From NCBI RefSeq assembly GCF_023657595.1, contig NZ_CP098323.1, forward strand, positions 4,364,001 to 4,428,000: a DNA stretch of 64,000 bases, written 5' to 3'. The first letter of the stretch is position 1. Each line of letters starts with the position of its first letter. Source of the stretch: Cytobacillus firmus (GTDB lineage: Bacteria; Bacillota; Bacilli; Bacillales; Cytobacillaceae). Under the pieces are notes generated by a model. That model was not told where the DNA came from, made no database searches, and saw only the letters and a list, made by a program, of their open reading frames with translations. This document shows, one piece after another, positions 9,112-18,713 of this stretch. The translations under genes were made by a program, and so were the position numbers.

Positions 9112-9306
9112 CTACCGCACCTCTTCATTCGGAAGCACAAACACAAGCAGGGCATAAACGAGTGTCATCGGAAAAACGCCAGTTGTAAATAATAAAACAA
9201 TGAAAATCACCCTGAGTATGGTAGCGTCTATTCCAATCGATTTTGATAAGCCGCCCAATACTCCCGCTAATTTCCGGTTGCTGCGGGAGCGAATTAATTT
9301 GTTCAT
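9112..9306 (-). CDS. yvlC: PspC-domain membrane protein
   Basis: A 64-residue PspC-domain protein: basic N-terminus, then the conserved KLAGVLGGLSKSIGIDATILRV and a hydrophobic helix. YvlC homologues take part in envelope-stress responses with YvlB. AGGAGGGATTTTTA precedes the ATG. A 240-bp gap filled by dispersed repeats separates it from yvlB. Confidence 0.85.
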   Translation of the reverse strand: MNKLIRSRSNRKLAGVLGGLSKSIGIDATILRVIFIVLLFTTGVFPMTLVYALLVFVLPNEEVR

Positions 9307-9325
9307 TAAAAATCCCTCCTATCAA

Positions 9326-9509
9326 GAAAAGCGGAAGGCGCCCGCTTATAAAGGAACGCAGACTAAAACCGCCACGTCCTGTGGCAACGTCTGCATGACC
9401 CGCATCCTGCGGGCCTCAAGCATAAGACGAGCCGGCTGAAAGGTTGTTCTTTAACCTTTTGGCCGGATTGGCTTATGACCTCGAGCCGATGGCGCCTGGA
9501 GCTAGACAG
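9326..9509. repeat. Intergenic repeat, GGAGCTAGACAG family (copy B)
   Basis: Begins GAAAAGCGGAAGGCGCC and ends GGCGCCTGGAGCTAGACAG, so the ends are partly complementary (GGCGCC). The interior folds into several hairpins: GCAGAC/GTCTGC, CCGCATCCTGCGG, and CATAAG...CTTATG enclosing AGGTT/AACCT. It sits inside the yvlB-yvlC operon. This copy has a longer interior than copies A and D. Confidence 0.7.
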
Positions 9510-9536
9510 TAATCTAACTTCAGAAATGATACATTC

Positions 9537-9560
9537 TATCAAGAAAAGCGGAAGGCGCCC
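9537..9560. repeat. Truncated left end of the same repeat (copy C)
   Basis: The left end of copy B, TATCAAGAAAAGCGGAAGGC and the following GCCC, recurs here exactly (compare 9320-9343), so copy B is followed by a second left end. It abuts the yvlB stop region. Confidence 0.6.
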
Positions 9561-9573
9561 TTTCCACCGCATT

Positions 9574-10683
9574 TTACCAGGCTGTTGACCGTTTGATCGT
9601 GATGGCACCTGTCTTTGAGTCAGCCCGCAGCTTAAGTCCGCTGCCGCTTTCTTTTACAGATTTAAAACGCATCATTTTCTGAATCACTTCGCTCTTTTCT
9701 TCTATTACTTCAATACCCTCAATGTCAGGATGGAAACTGCCCAGATTGGTGCGAAGCTCTCCGCTGACAGCAGCGAAATCCGGAACAAAGAGATCGATGC
9801 TGCCCGTCGCTGCCTTCGCTTCGATCCATTCGCAGCGCTCATTTTCTGCCCTGCACGTTACATTTCCATTAAAGGATTGCAGTTCAGCTTTTTTGAAGTC
9901 TCCATCAGCCAGAATGGCGCCATTTAACGTTTCGGCTTCCACATGATCGATCCGGCTTTTTTGAATGGTAATCTGCCCGTTAGCTGTTTCAGCCTCCACA
10001 TTACGGCTGTTCAAATCACTAACCGTTATTTTTCCATTAGCCGTTTTCGCTTTAAAGTTTTCCACTGATAAGTTTTGGCTTTCAATCGGCCCATTAAACA
10101 TGCGGATTTTCACATTTTCATATTCAGACTTTGGAATATAGATGACTGCTTCAAGCTTCATCCATTTTTGCTGAGTCGAAAATCTCAGCCTCTGCCCTTC
10201 AATGGCAAAAATAACATCCTTCAGAAAATTCCTGCGGGCTTCATCCTGATTATCCACACGATAGACCTTGGCCTTGCATTCAACACGCACATCACTTTGC
10301 TCCCACGGAATTACCTTAACTGTTCCATTGGCAACATCAATGTCCAGATCTTTTAAGTATGCGTCTGCATGCTGAAATATATGAGAGATTTCAACACTTT
10401 TCCCAAAATTAAAATCAAGATCCAGATCCTTCACTTTCTTAAATGCTGAATCTACAAAATCAATGATTTTCTCCTTGGCACTTTGATGCTTTGAGCTATA
10501 TGGCTCACCTTTTTTAGCTTCTTCAAACTTAACCTCAGCAGATAGCTCCTTAATTAAGTCCTCCTGCTTCTGTTCCATCGTCTGATTTGTTTGCTCAAGC
10601 TGTTCCAGCAGAGTTAAAGCTTCATCAACTGTAAGCTTTCCATCCTCGACCATTTTCAAAATACGTTTACGTTCCTCTTTCAT
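9574..10683 (-). CDS. yvlB: YvlB-like DUF4097 protein
   Basis: A 369-residue protein with a short N-terminal helical SHOCT-like segment (residues 1-32, KMVEDGKLTVDEALTLLEQL), a charged linker, then a long DUF4097 beta-solenoid made of repeated strands (for example AKTANGKITVSDL, AETANGQITIQKS, ETLNGAILADG). No signal peptide or membrane span. The solenoid suggests a scaffold; its molecular role is unknown. It is encoded 23 bp after yvlA. Confidence 0.85.
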   Translation of the reverse strand: MKEERKRILKMVEDGKLTVDEALTLLEQLEQTNQTMEQKQEDLIKELSAEVKFEEAKKGEPYSSKHQSAKEKIIDFVDSAFKKVKDLDLDFNFGKSVEISHIFQHADAYLKDLDIDVANGTVKVIPWEQSDVRVECKAKVYRVDNQDEARRNFLKDVIFAIEGQRLRFSTQQKWMKLEAVIYIPKSEYENVKIRMFNGPIESQNLSVENFKAKTANGKITVSDLNSRNVEAETANGQITIQKSRIDHVEAETLNGAILADGDFKKAELQSFNGNVTCRAENERCEWIEAKAATGSIDLFVPDFAAVSGELRTNLGSFHPDIEGIEVIEEKSEVIQKMMRFKSVKESGSGLKLRADSKTGAITIKRSTAW

Positions 10684-10706
10684 TTTCTGGCCCTCCTCTA
10701 TTAGTT

Positions 10707-11021
10707 CTATTCCTGTATCAGGACTTTTACCCCTTTAATGATATTCCATATAAATACAATTAATAGCAGAATGATTGTGATGCCGACAGCTGCAAGAAAA
10801 AATACCGGAATTTCCTGATCATATACTGTAAACTGAGTTACCGCTGCAAAAACAATGAATGGAACAGGAACCAGCGGGATCAAATGTGATAAGAATGCAC
10901 TCTTTGCATGCCGCTTCACTTCCCTGTCTTCTGAAGCAAAAAATACAATAAGCGGAAAAATAAATCCTGCGAACATAATGCTAAAATAACTTAAAGCAGA
11001 TAGAACCTTTCTTGTTTCCAA
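10707..11021 (-). CDS. yvlA: YvlA-like DUF4870 membrane protein
   Basis: A 104-residue protein with three hydrophobic helices and the DUF4870 motif EVKRHAKSAFLSHL. The start is a TTG preceded by AAAGGAGCTGAGAACA; a longer reading frame upstream has no such site. First gene of the yvlABCD set. The gap to the next gene (11022-11371) holds the promoter region, a structured repeat and a terminator. Confidence 0.75.
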   Translation of the reverse strand: METRKVLSALSYFSIMFAGFIFPLIVFFASEDREVKRHAKSAFLSHLIPLVPVPFIVFAAVTQFTVYDQEIPVFFLAAVGITIILLLIVFIWNIIKGVKVLIQE

Positions 11022-11179
11022 TGTTCTCAGCTCCTTTATCTGTGTAATACGGAACTGGCGCGGTAAAAGTTTCAGCTCCCTCTTCATTATAGAAAATCAA
11101 CGGAGCATTTTCCTCCATATTCTTAAAAATACATCTGCAGGCTGATGGGCTCCATGGCCTCAAGTCTCATAGCCTTTTC

Positions 11180-11338
11180 TATAAAGTGAAACTTCAATCA
11201 GTGGGGGTTTTCCTTATCCCCCACTGATTGTTAGTTGAACCAATCGGGCCTTTACGGGCAGTTTGACCCCCACTTATCCTCCTTTGATTCCTCTAAGTCT
11301 TGAAGTGGGGGTCTTACTGCCCGTTAGACTGCGATAAA
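11180..11338. repeat. Structured intergenic repeat, short form (copy 1)
   Basis: Shares TATAAAGTGAAACTTCAATC, a hairpin CAATCAGTGGGGG / CCCCCACTGATTG, and a second large hairpin ACCCCCACTT / AAGTGGGGGT extended by GGCAGT / ACTGCC with the 267-bp element at 20368-20634. It lacks a 108-bp internal section of that copy. No ORF. It lies in the same orientation relative to the minus-strand gene that follows. Confidence 0.8.
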
Positions 11339-11366
11339 AAAACCGCCTTTTATTCAAAGACGGTTT
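11335..11366 (-). terminator. Terminator of the 114-residue protein gene
   Basis: Stem AAACCGTCTTT / AAAGGCGGTTT read on the minus strand, followed by TTTTTTT. It overlaps the end of the structured repeat. Confidence 0.8.
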
Positions 11367-11371
11367 ATTGG

Positions 11372-11716
11372 CTATTTATAGGCAGCTGCCAGGTCGGTGC
11401 GCGGCGCTTCCTTCTTTTTCACTTCGTCGATCTTATTGACAAACATCTGGAAAACCTTTCGTTTTTCATCTAAATCACGTATGTACTCTTTCAATTCGTT
11501 ATACTTCTCTTCAAAAGGCTTATGATACATTTCACGGATATTATCAATGATCTCTTCGTTCACAGTAGATTGGATAACCTGCTTTGTAATTCCGTATTTG
11601 TAGGAATATACTTTCAGCTCTTTTTTAACATCCTCGTATTCATTATTAATTTGGTCCAAAACTTCAGAAATATCTTCTTTCCATTCTTCCAGTGACTTCG
11701 CTAAATAATCCTCCAT
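11372..11716 (-). CDS. Hypothetical coiled-coil protein, 114 residues
   Basis: I do not recognise this family. The protein is highly charged and almost entirely helical, with heptad-like spacing (residues 5-45 and 75-105, rich in Glu and Lys). It has no signal peptide, membrane span or cysteine. GGGGAGGTCATT precedes the ATG, and its own terminator follows, so it is probably monocistronic. A cytoplasmic structural or adaptor role is plausible but unproven. Confidence 0.65.
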   Translation of the reverse strand: MEDYLAKSLEEWKEDISEVLDQINNEYEDVKKELKVYSYKYGITKQVIQSTVNEEIIDNIREMYHKPFEEKYNELKEYIRDLDEKRKVFQMFVNKIDEVKKKEAPRTDLAAAYK

Positions 11717-11852
11717 AATGACCTCCCCTTCTGTTTCCAGACAATAGTTTCCCTTATATAGGAGTATAACGCTGCTTGGTTACACAGATTTTGCTGGAAC
11801 ATTACATTGTGTTATCAATTAAAAGGAGGAGATATTGCCTGTTGATGTGGGA

Positions 11853-12046
11853 GTGTTGATTTCCGCTGCAGGCACTCAGCAAACCCGCGGGGCAGGCGGT
11901 GAGCCTCCTCGACGCTCTGCGTCTGCGGGGTCTCACCTGTCCCGCTACTCCCGCAGGACTTTGAATAAGCATCCACGAATAATCACCGCACGAAGAAAAT
12001 GCGGCAGCATTTTCGAGGATCTCGCACCTTCCGCTCCAATCAACAC
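11853..12046. repeat. MITE-like 194-bp repeat with GTGTTGATT ends
   Basis: Terminal inverted repeats GTGTTGATT / AATCAACAC flank a GC-rich interior that is itself largely self-complementary (GCGGGGCAGGCGGTGAG pairs with CTCACCTGTCCCGC). The right end TTGATTGGAGCGGAAGG on the minus strand resembles a widespread Bacillus intergenic repeat as I recall it. The surrounding gap 11717-12129 has no convincing gene. Confidence 0.7.
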
Positions 12047-12129
12047 ACAAAAATATCATATTAGCGTTTTCACAGATATAAGAAAACAAAGTCTACGCAG
12101 AAGCAATTTTTATAAGACTTACCAAGAAC

Positions 12130-12843
12130 TTAAAATGAGTAATTATCTATAATTTTTTCAGCAATCAGCTCATAACCCTTTCCGTTTGGATGAAGGGAAT
12201 CAGCGAAGTATTGTTTTTTGTTTTTTCCCTTGAACAGTTCATTGGTGGAAATGTAGGTGATATGTTTATCTTCTGCCGCTTTTTTTCTGATGGATTTGTT
12301 CCAATGGTCAATATACTTTTCAATCCGGTCGCCGTCAGGATAAGGATTGTATAGTCCAATCAGGATAACAGGTGCATCACTGTTGGCGGTTTCGAGTGTT
12401 TCCAGGATCCCATTCAGTTTATCTTCATATATGTCCTTAGCTTCAACAAGATTTTCGTGATGGAGCGGATACAGATCCCCGCCATTGCTTTTCAGCAAAT
12501 CGTTTGTGCCAATATATACAATGAACATATCTGCATTTTTGATATCATCTGCCACTTTCGGTTTGAGCATTTGCTGGAGAACATCAGACGATTTATAGCC
12601 ATACACTCCATGATTTGTTATGCAGTAATTCTTATCCTGATATTCCTTATCCAGCTTGCTCTGCAGCCTCCCAATATAGCCCTCTTCTGTTTCATCTCCA
12701 TATCCATAGGTAAGTGAATCCCCAAAAGCAACAATCATTTGGCTGCTTTCCGCTTTTTTCTCATCTCCAAGGAATGTGATGGAAAGATAGATGCCGATCC
12801 CTAACAGGATAATGCCTGCTAAAAGGTAAATTTTATTTTTCAT
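12130..12843 (-). CDS. SGNH/GDSL-family hydrolase, membrane-anchored
   Basis: A 237-residue SGNH hydrolase. Block I holds the nucleophile Ser43 (AFGDSLTYG), block III is YIGTNDL, and the C-terminal Asp/His pair lies in DSLHPNGKG. A single hydrophobic N-terminal helix (residues 4-24) suggests export with membrane anchoring. The ATG at 12843 follows GAAAGGAACTTACACT; a longer upstream frame passes through a repeat and is not credible. Substrate unknown: esterase, lysophospholipase or deacetylase are all possible for this fold. Confidence 0.85.
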   Translation of the reverse strand: MKNKIYLLAGIILLGIGIYLSITFLGDEKKAESSQMIVAFGDSLTYGYGDETEEGYIGRLQSKLDKEYQDKNYCITNHGVYGYKSSDVLQQMLKPKVADDIKNADMFIVYIGTNDLLKSNGGDLYPLHHENLVEAKDIYEDKLNGILETLETANSDAPVILIGLYNPYPDGDRIEKYIDHWNKSIRKKAAEDKHITYISTNELFKGKNKKQYFADSLHPNGKGYELIAEKIIDNYSF

Positions 12844-12937
12844 AGTGTAAGTTCCTTTCTTGGTTGAGATAATTAAGGGCTGCTGCAGACGCATGTTCTT
12901 TACCCCGCATCCCAGTTGTTTAATCTCATTTCCAAAA

Positions 12938-13000
12938 GAAAAGCGCAAGCGCCTTGCCCACCCCCGACAACTCGAGGGGGTAGGCGCTGGAGCTAGACAG
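12938..13000. repeat. Intergenic repeat, GGAGCTAGACAG family (copy D)
   Basis: Shortest complete copy: GAAAAGCGCAAGCGCC, a CCCCC...CTCGAGGGGG hairpin, then TAGGCGCTGGAGCTAGACAG. GCGCC and GGCGC form an outer stem. Lies upstream of the SGNH hydrolase gene and downstream of the uvrA terminator. Confidence 0.7.
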
Positions 13001-13030
13001 TTCTCAAAGTTAAAATTATACTTCCTTATC

Positions 13031-13063
13031 ATAAAAAAGAAGCAGTACCAAAAAGGTACTGCC
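13031..13063 (-). terminator. Terminator of uvrBA
   Basis: GCAGTACC-TTTTT-GGTACTGC on the minus strand, followed by TTCTTTTTT. Confidence 0.9.
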
Positions 13064-13070
13064 CCTGTAA

Positions 13071-15947
13071 CTAAGCGTTTGTCACGCCCTCTTTTTCTTT
13101 TATTTGCTGTTTCATTCTCTGACGGTCTCTTTCCAAAATCGGCTTAAGATATTTGCCTGTATAGGATTCCGGAACTTCCGCAATTTTTTCCGGCGTACCT
13201 GCGGCTAAAATGGTGCCGCCCTTATCTCCACCCTCAGGCCCAAGGTCGACGATATAATCAGCGGCCTTGATGACATCGAGATTATGCTCGATAACCAGTA
13301 CGGTATCTCCATTTTCAACCAGACGCTGAAGGACCACTAGCAGTCTGGAGATATCATCCACATGAAGACCTGTTGTCGGTTCATCAAGAATATATAGGGA
13401 GCGGCCCGTTGAACGACGGTGCAATTCAGAAGCAAGCTTAACACGCTGCGCTTCACCGCCGGACAAGGTTGTCGCAGGCTGCCCCAATGTAATGTATCCC
13501 AGGCCAACATCATATATCGTCTGCAGCTTGCGGCGGATCTTAGGAATATTTTCGAAAAACTCCAGTGCATCTTCCACTGTCATATCGAGAATCTCCGAAA
13601 TATTCTTCCCTTTGTATTTAACTTCAAGTGTTTCCCTGTTATAGCGCTTGCCATGACAAACTTCACATGGCACATACACATCAGGCAGGAAGTGCATTTC
13701 AATCTTAATGATTCCGTCTCCGCGGCATGCTTCACATCGTCCACCTTTTACATTGAAGCTGAATCGCCCCTTTTTATAGCCCCGAACTTTTGCTTCATTG
13801 GTTGAAGCAAATACATCGCGAATATCATCAAACACTCCTGTATAGGTTGCCGGATTGGAACGAGGTGTCCGCCCGATAGGAGACTGGTCAATATCAATGA
13901 CTTTATCCAGGTGATCAATACCTTTTATCTCCTTATGCTCACCCGGCTTAGCTTTGGCTCTATGAAGCTTCTGGGCAAGCCCTTTATGAAGAATTTCATT
14001 GATTAACGTACTTTTTCCTGAACCGGAAACACCCGTAACAGAAATAAAGGTGCCGAGCGGGAACTTAACATTCACATTTTTAAGATTGTTTTCTTTAGCC
14101 CCTTTAATTTCGATAAAGCGTCCGTCGTTCTTGCGGCGCTCAATTGGAAGCGGAATGAACTTCTTGCCTGACAGATATTGCCCTGTGAGGGAGTTTGGAT
14201 CGTCCATTACCTCCTGAGGCGTACCCGCTGAGACGATCTGTCCTCCATGAACTCCCGCTCCCGGGCCCACATCAATTAAATAGTCGGCTGCCACCATTGT
14301 ATCTTCATCGTGTTCCACCACGATCAGGGTGTTGCCGATATCACGCATATTTTTGAGCGTATCAATCAACCGGTCATTATCACGCTGATGGAGACCAATG
14401 GAAGGCTCGTCCAGAATATAGAGTACACCCGTCAGGCGCGAGCCGATTTGTGTAGCCAGGCGAATACGCTGGGCTTCACCGCCTGATAAAGTTCCCGCTG
14501 CCCTGCTTAATGTCAGGTAATCAAGCCCGACATTGATGAGGAACCCAAGCCTTTCCTTAATCTCACGGAAAATAAGATTGGCAATCTTCATTTCTTTTTC
14601 AGACAGTGTAAGATTCTCAAAGAAGCTGAATGCTTCCTCAATCGAATATTCTGTTACATGGCCAATATGCTTTCCGGATACAAGGACCGCAAGTGTTTCC
14701 GGCTTCAGGCGGTAGCCTTTGCAGGTAGGACATGGATGCTGGGCCATGTATTTCTCCATTTGCTCCCGGATATAATCAGAGCTTGTTTCTTTATAGCGGC
14801 GCTCCACATTGCGGATGACACCTTCAAAACGAATATAATTCTCCCTTACCTGGCCAAAGTCGTTTTCATATCGGAAATAGATACTGTCCTTGGCTGATCC
14901 GTATAAAACCTTCTCAAGCAAGTGTTCAGGGATATCCTTAACCGGCACATCCATATCAATCCCATAATGATTGCAGACGGCCTCAAGCAGCTGAGGATAA
15001 TATTGAGAGCTTGTCGGTTCCCATGGCGCAATGGCATTCTGCTTTAATGAAAGATCCTTATTGGGTATTACCAGATCAACATCAACCTCAAGCTTAGAGC
15101 CCAATCCATCACATTCCGAACAGGCACCAAATGGACTATTAAATGAGAACATTCTTGGTTCAAGCTCACCGATTGAAAACCCGCATTGGGGGCAGGCATG
15201 GTTCTCGCTGAACAGCAGTTCTTCTTCCCCAATGACGTCTACAAGCACCTTGCCATTGCCCAGATTCAAAGCAGTTTCCAATGAATCTGCAAGCCTTGGC
15301 GCTACGCCTTCTTTTACGACAATGCGGTCGATTACTACTTCTATTGAATGCTTTTTGTTTTTTTCCAGCTCAATCTCTTCACCGAGATCCATCATTTCTC
15401 CGTCGACACGGACACGGACGAATCCCTGCTTTTTCACATCCTCGAACACTTTTACATGTGTCCCTTTTCGGCCGGAAACAAGGGGAGCCATAACCTGGAG
15501 CTTTGTTCTCTCAGGGTATTCCATAATCCGGTCAACCATTTGTTCTATGGTCTGTGAAGAGATTTCGATATTGTGAATCGGACAGGTGGGACGCCCCACC
15601 CGTGCAAATAATAATCGCAGATAATCATAAATTTCTGTCACTGTTCCCACTGTGGAACGAGGATTTCGGCTTGTTGTCTTTTGGTCAATCGAGATTGCCG
15701 GAGACAGTCCTTCGATCGCATCCACATCAGGCTTATCCATCTGACCGAGGAATTGCCGTGCGTAAGCAGATAATGATTCCACATAGCGCCGCTGACCTTC
15801 TGCGTAAATTGTATCAAAGGCCAGAGAGGACTTTCCTGAACCTGAAAGTCCGGTCAGGACGACAAGCTTATCTCTTGGAATGGTGACATCTATATTTTTC
15901 AGATTATGGGCTCTGGCACCCTTTACAATCAGTTTATCCATCGCCAT
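13071..15947 (-). CDS. uvrA: Excinuclease ABC subunit A
   Basis: UvrA is the damage-sensing ATPase of nucleotide excision repair and works with UvrB encoded just upstream. The 958-residue protein has two ABC modules (Walker [10 protein letters not shown] near residue 32 and GVSGSGKST near 640), two signature motifs LSGGEAQR, and zinc-finger cysteines ([13 protein letters not shown] and CEACRGDG / CEVCHGKRY). Full length. GGAAGGATGACG precedes the ATG. The gap to the uvrB stop is only 7 bp, so it is in an operon with uvrB. Confidence 0.98.
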   Translation of the reverse strand: MAMDKLIVKGARAHNLKNIDVTIPRDKLVVLTGLSGSGKSSLAFDTIYAEGQRRYVESLSAYARQFLGQMDKPDVDAIEGLSPAISIDQKTTSRNPRSTVGTVTEIYDYLRLLFARVGRPTCPIHNIEISSQTIEQMVDRIMEYPERTKLQVMAPLVSGRKGTHVKVFEDVKKQGFVRVRVDGEMMDLGEEIELEKNKKHSIEVVIDRIVVKEGVAPRLADSLETALNLGNGKVLVDVIGEEELLFSENHACPQCGFSIGELEPRMFSFNSPFGACSECDGLGSKLEVDVDLVIPNKDLSLKQNAIAPWEPTSSQYYPQLLEAVCNHYGIDMDVPVKDIPEHLLEKVLYGSAKDSIYFRYENDFGQVRENYIRFEGVIRNVERRYKETSSDYIREQMEKYMAQHPCPTCKGYRLKPETLAVLVSGKHIGHVTEYSIEEAFSFFENLTLSEKEMKIANLIFREIKERLGFLINVGLDYLTLSRAAGTLSGGEAQRIRLATQIGSRLTGVLYILDEPSIGLHQRDNDRLIDTLKNMRDIGNTLIVVEHDEDTMVAADYLIDVGPGAGVHGGQIVSAGTPQEVMDDPNSLTGQYLSGKKFIPLPIERRKNDGRFIEIKGAKENNLKNVNVKFPLGTFISVTGVSGSGKSTLINEILHKGLAQKLHRAKAKPGEHKEIKGIDHLDKVIDIDQSPIGRTPRSNPATYTGVFDDIRDVFASTNEAKVRGYKKGRFSFNVKGGRCEACRGDGIIKIEMHFLPDVYVPCEVCHGKRYNRETLEVKYKGKNISEILDMTVEDALEFFENIPKIRRKLQTIYDVGLGYITLGQPATTLSGGEAQRVKLASELHRRSTGRSLYILDEPTTGLHVDDISRLLVVLQRLVENGDTVLVIEHNLDVIKAADYIVDLGPEGGDKGGTILAAGTPEKIAEVPESYTGKYLKPILERDRQRMKQQIKEKEGVTNA

Positions 15948-15954
15948 TTTTTCG

Positions 15955-17934
15955 TCATCCTTCCGCTTTCAGCTCTAATATTAAATCACGAAGCTCGGCA
16001 GCCCTTTCGAAATTGAGGGATTTTGCCGCTTCCTTCATTTCTTTTTCCATATCGCCGATCAGCTTCTCGCGCTCTTTCTTGCTCAGCTTGCCGAGCTTTG
16101 CTGACGGCTGGTATTCTTCCTGCTCTTCTGCCGCATGGGTTGCACGGATCGAATCGCGAATATCCTTCTGGATAGTCATTGGCGTGATGCCATGCTTCTC
16201 ATTGTACTCCTCCTGAATGGAACGGCGGCGCTTTGTTTCACTGATGGCTTTTTCCATGCTGTCCGTAATCCGGTCTGCATACATGATGACATGGCCGTTT
16301 GCATTACGTGCTGCACGCCCAATCGTCTGGATGAGTGAACGTTCTGAACGGAGGAAGCCTTCTTTATCAGCGTCCAGTATGGTAACAAGGGATACTTCAG
16401 GAATATCCAGTCCCTCCCGCAGAAGGTTGATCCCGACCAGCACATCGTACTTGCCAAGACGAAGCTCCCGGATAATCTCAATCCGCTCAAGCGTTTTTAC
16501 CTCAGAATGCAGGTACTGGACTTTAATGCCGATTTCCTTTAAATAGTCTGTTAAATCCTCAGACATTTTCTTCGTTAAAGTGGTAACAAGAACACGTTCG
16601 TTTTTCTCAACACGATCCTGGATTTCGCCAATGAGATCATCAATTTGACCTTCGATTGGACGGACATCAATTGTAGGATCAAGCAGACCGGTTGGACGGA
16701 TAATTTGCTCAATCATTTCAGGTGTATGCTCAAGCTCATAAGGGCCGGGTGTTGCCGAAACAAAAACAGCCTGCTTCACATGCTTTTCGAATTCGGTAAA
16801 CGTAAGCGGCCTGTTATCCATCGCTGAAGGCAAACGGAAACCATGGTCCACAAGCACAGATTTTCTTGCCTGGTCACCATTGAACATACCGCGGATTTGC
16901 GGCAGAGTTACGTGCGATTCATCAATCACAATCAAAAAGTCTTCCGGAAAGTAATCCAGAAGGGTATACGGTGTTGAACCAGGAGGTCTTAACGTAAGAT
17001 GACGGGAGTAGTTTTCGATTCCGGAACAAAAACCCATCTCCCTCATCATTTCAAGGTCATAGCGGGTCCGCTGCTCGAGGCGCTGTGCTTCAAGAAGCTT
17101 ATCGTTTTCTCTTAATTCAGCAAGGCGCACTTCCAGCTCTTTTTCAATGTTCTGGATGGCGATCCGCATTTTTTCTTCACGCGTTACGAAGTGGGATGCC
17201 GGGAAAATCGCAACATGTTCACGTTCACCCATTATTTCACCTGTAAGGGCATCCACTTCACGGATCCGGTCTATCTCGTCTCCGAAAAATTCCACACGGA
17301 TACAATGCTCATCCCGTGATGCCGGGAAAATCTCGACTACATCTCCGCGTACACGGAAGGTACCGCGCTGGAAGTCGATATCATTGCGCTCATACTGGAT
17401 GTCAACGAGCCTGTGAAGAAGCTGGTTCCTCTCAATCTCCATTCCGGTTCTGAGGGACAGCACCATTTCACGGTATTCTTCAGGTGAACCCAAACCATAT
17501 ATGCAGGAGACACTGGCAATAATAATGACATCATTCCGCTCAAACAGGGAGGAAGTCGCCGAGTGGCGAAGCTTATCTATTTCATCATTGATGCTTGCAT
17601 CTTTTTCAATAAAAGTATCTGTAGAAGGTACATACGCCTCAGGCTGATAGTAGTCATAATAGCTGACAAAATACTCAACCGCATTGTTTGGAAAAAAGTC
17701 CTTAAATTCACTGTATAGCTGTCCTGCGAGTGTTTTATTATGGGCAATAACAAGCGTTGGCTTGTTTACTTCTTTTATGACATTCGAAATCGTGAAGGTC
17801 TTACCCGTTCCTGTCGCACCCAGAAGTGTCTGGTGTTTCTTGCCGGAATTGATTCCCTTCACTATTTCTTTGATTGCCCCCGGCTGGTCGCCCTGTGGGG
17901 AATATTTTGAGACTAATTCAAATTGATCCTTCAC
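15955..17934 (-). CDS. uvrB: Excinuclease ABC subunit B
   Basis: UvrB receives damaged DNA from UvrA and recruits UvrC. The 659-residue helicase-like protein shows Walker A GATGTGKT near residue 39, the beta-hairpin region [16 protein letters not shown], and the C-terminal UVR motif ([13 protein letters not shown]) that contacts UvrC. Full length. A LexA-type box lies 160 bp upstream, so SOS induction is likely, as known for B. subtilis uvrBA. Confidence 0.98.
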   Translation of the reverse strand: MKDQFELVSKYSPQGDQPGAIKEIVKGINSGKKHQTLLGATGTGKTFTISNVIKEVNKPTLVIAHNKTLAGQLYSEFKDFFPNNAVEYFVSYYDYYQPEAYVPSTDTFIEKDASINDEIDKLRHSATSSLFERNDVIIIASVSCIYGLGSPEEYREMVLSLRTGMEIERNQLLHRLVDIQYERNDIDFQRGTFRVRGDVVEIFPASRDEHCIRVEFFGDEIDRIREVDALTGEIMGEREHVAIFPASHFVTREEKMRIAIQNIEKELEVRLAELRENDKLLEAQRLEQRTRYDLEMMREMGFCSGIENYSRHLTLRPPGSTPYTLLDYFPEDFLIVIDESHVTLPQIRGMFNGDQARKSVLVDHGFRLPSAMDNRPLTFTEFEKHVKQAVFVSATPGPYELEHTPEMIEQIIRPTGLLDPTIDVRPIEGQIDDLIGEIQDRVEKNERVLVTTLTKKMSEDLTDYLKEIGIKVQYLHSEVKTLERIEIIRELRLGKYDVLVGINLLREGLDIPEVSLVTILDADKEGFLRSERSLIQTIGRAARNANGHVIMYADRITDSMEKAISETKRRRSIQEEYNEKHGITPMTIQKDIRDSIRATHAAEEQEEYQPSAKLGKLSKKEREKLIGDMEKEMKEAAKSLNFERAAELRDLILELKAEG

Positions 17935-18093
17935 CTAAAAGCCTCCCGTTCAAATTACTTTTATCTATTTATTAATCACAAACCAGCATTGAAATAATTT
18001 AAGATCCGGGATGCACCGCTGATTTGTCAGTTTTTTACTCAAAACTCATATCATCATTCTACCACAAAGAGCCTAAAACAAACCAATAATATG

Positions 18094-18107
18094 CGAACGG
18101 ATATTCG
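18094..18107. promoter_or_regulatory. LexA (SOS) box upstream of uvrB
   Basis: CGAACGGATATTCG matches the Bacillus SOS box CGAAC-N4-GTTCG with one mismatch. It lies in the 17935-18327 gap, which also holds two copies of the AATCAAACGTTTGATT palindrome and the csbA terminator. Confidence 0.75.
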
Positions 18108-18181
18108 TTTTTGTGTTTTTACCAAGAAAATATTGCTTGGGAAATATGCCGAATTATTGAGGGGATTGTCGAAGAAAGGTT

Positions 18182-18197
18182 AATCAAACGTTTGATT
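18182..18197. promoter_or_regulatory. 16-bp palindrome, copy 2
   Basis: AATCAAACGTTTGATT, a perfect inverted repeat identical to the core at 150-173. Confidence 0.5.
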
Positions 18198-18212
18198 GAT
18201 TGCCTTCAGTTT

Positions 18213-18228
18213 AATCAAACGTTTGATT
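18213..18228. promoter_or_regulatory. 16-bp palindrome, copy 3
   Basis: Second identical palindrome, centre-to-centre 31 bp (about three helical turns) from copy 2, so two repressor dimers could lie on the same DNA face. Confidence 0.5.
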
Positions 18229-18283
18229 GAACTTCATTATAAGCTTATATGACGTATGCCTAATTACAGTTTTAACTCATTAA

Positions 18284-18316
18284 ATAAAAAACCTGTCGAT
18301 AGGTTTGTTCGACAGG
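18284..18316 (-). terminator. Terminator of csbA
   Basis: CCTGTCG / CGACAGG stem, followed on the minus strand by TTTTTTATTT. Confidence 0.85.
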
Positions 18317-18327
18317 CTCTGCAAAAT

Positions 18328-18564
18328 TTATTCCGCACTTGGCTTGATTTTCGGCTTCAATTTTTGGGCATACCAAAACCCGACAGTCAGTGAAAGTGCG
18401 TCTAAAACGATTAAGGCAAATGAATTGGTGTAGCCTTTATATACAGAAGCAGCAATAAGCCCCACCGTCAGCACCAGCCCGATCACACGATTATAGCTGA
18501 CTCTCGTAAAAAACAATACCAGCAGTCCAGGAAGCAGAAGAGCTGACAAGTATTTTAATGCCAT
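18328..18564 (-). CDS. csbA: CsbA-like small membrane protein
   Basis: A 78-residue, mostly hydrophobic protein with about three membrane segments and a basic tail (KLKPKIKPSAE). Size and position upstream of uvrB match CsbA of B. subtilis, a sigma-B-controlled protein of unknown function. I do not see a clear sigma-B promoter in front of it here. Confidence 0.85.
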   Translation of the reverse strand: MALKYLSALLLPGLLVLFFTRVSYNRVIGLVLTVGLIAASVYKGYTNSFALIVLDALSLTVGFWYAQKLKPKIKPSAE

Positions 18565-18713
18565 TTAAAACACCTTCTTTTGATTTTTCACAAAAATTCA
18601 AGGTTTCTACCATTAGAATAGCTTTTCACCGGAGGATGTACAAGTTTTTTCAGTGTTAATCCAAACGTTCTTTCACATAATAAGAAAAAGAACTTATTAT
18701 GGAGGAATGCATC

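Noticed and set aside
11180..11338. Structured repeat interpreted as a known riboswitch
   Set aside because: No SAM, T-box, purine, lysine or glycine aptamer core is recognisable, and the two copies precede unrelated genes.
11835..12152. 105-codon frame starting TTG after AAAAGGAGGAGATA
   Set aside because: Good site, but the frame runs straight through the GTGTTGATT-ended repeat and into the 3' end of the SGNH hydrolase gene on the other strand; composition follows the repeat, not a protein.
12844..13032. 63-codon N-terminal extension of the SGNH hydrolase
   Set aside because: It reads through a dispersed repeat and lacks a ribosome binding site; the ATG at 12843 with a GAAAGGAA site precedes a normal membrane anchor.
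15031..15576. Long open frame antisense to uvrA (181 codons)
   Set aside because: Shadow of the strongly biased uvrA codons; no site and no family resemblance. The same applies to other long antisense frames, such as those opposite eda, dgoD and ftsX.
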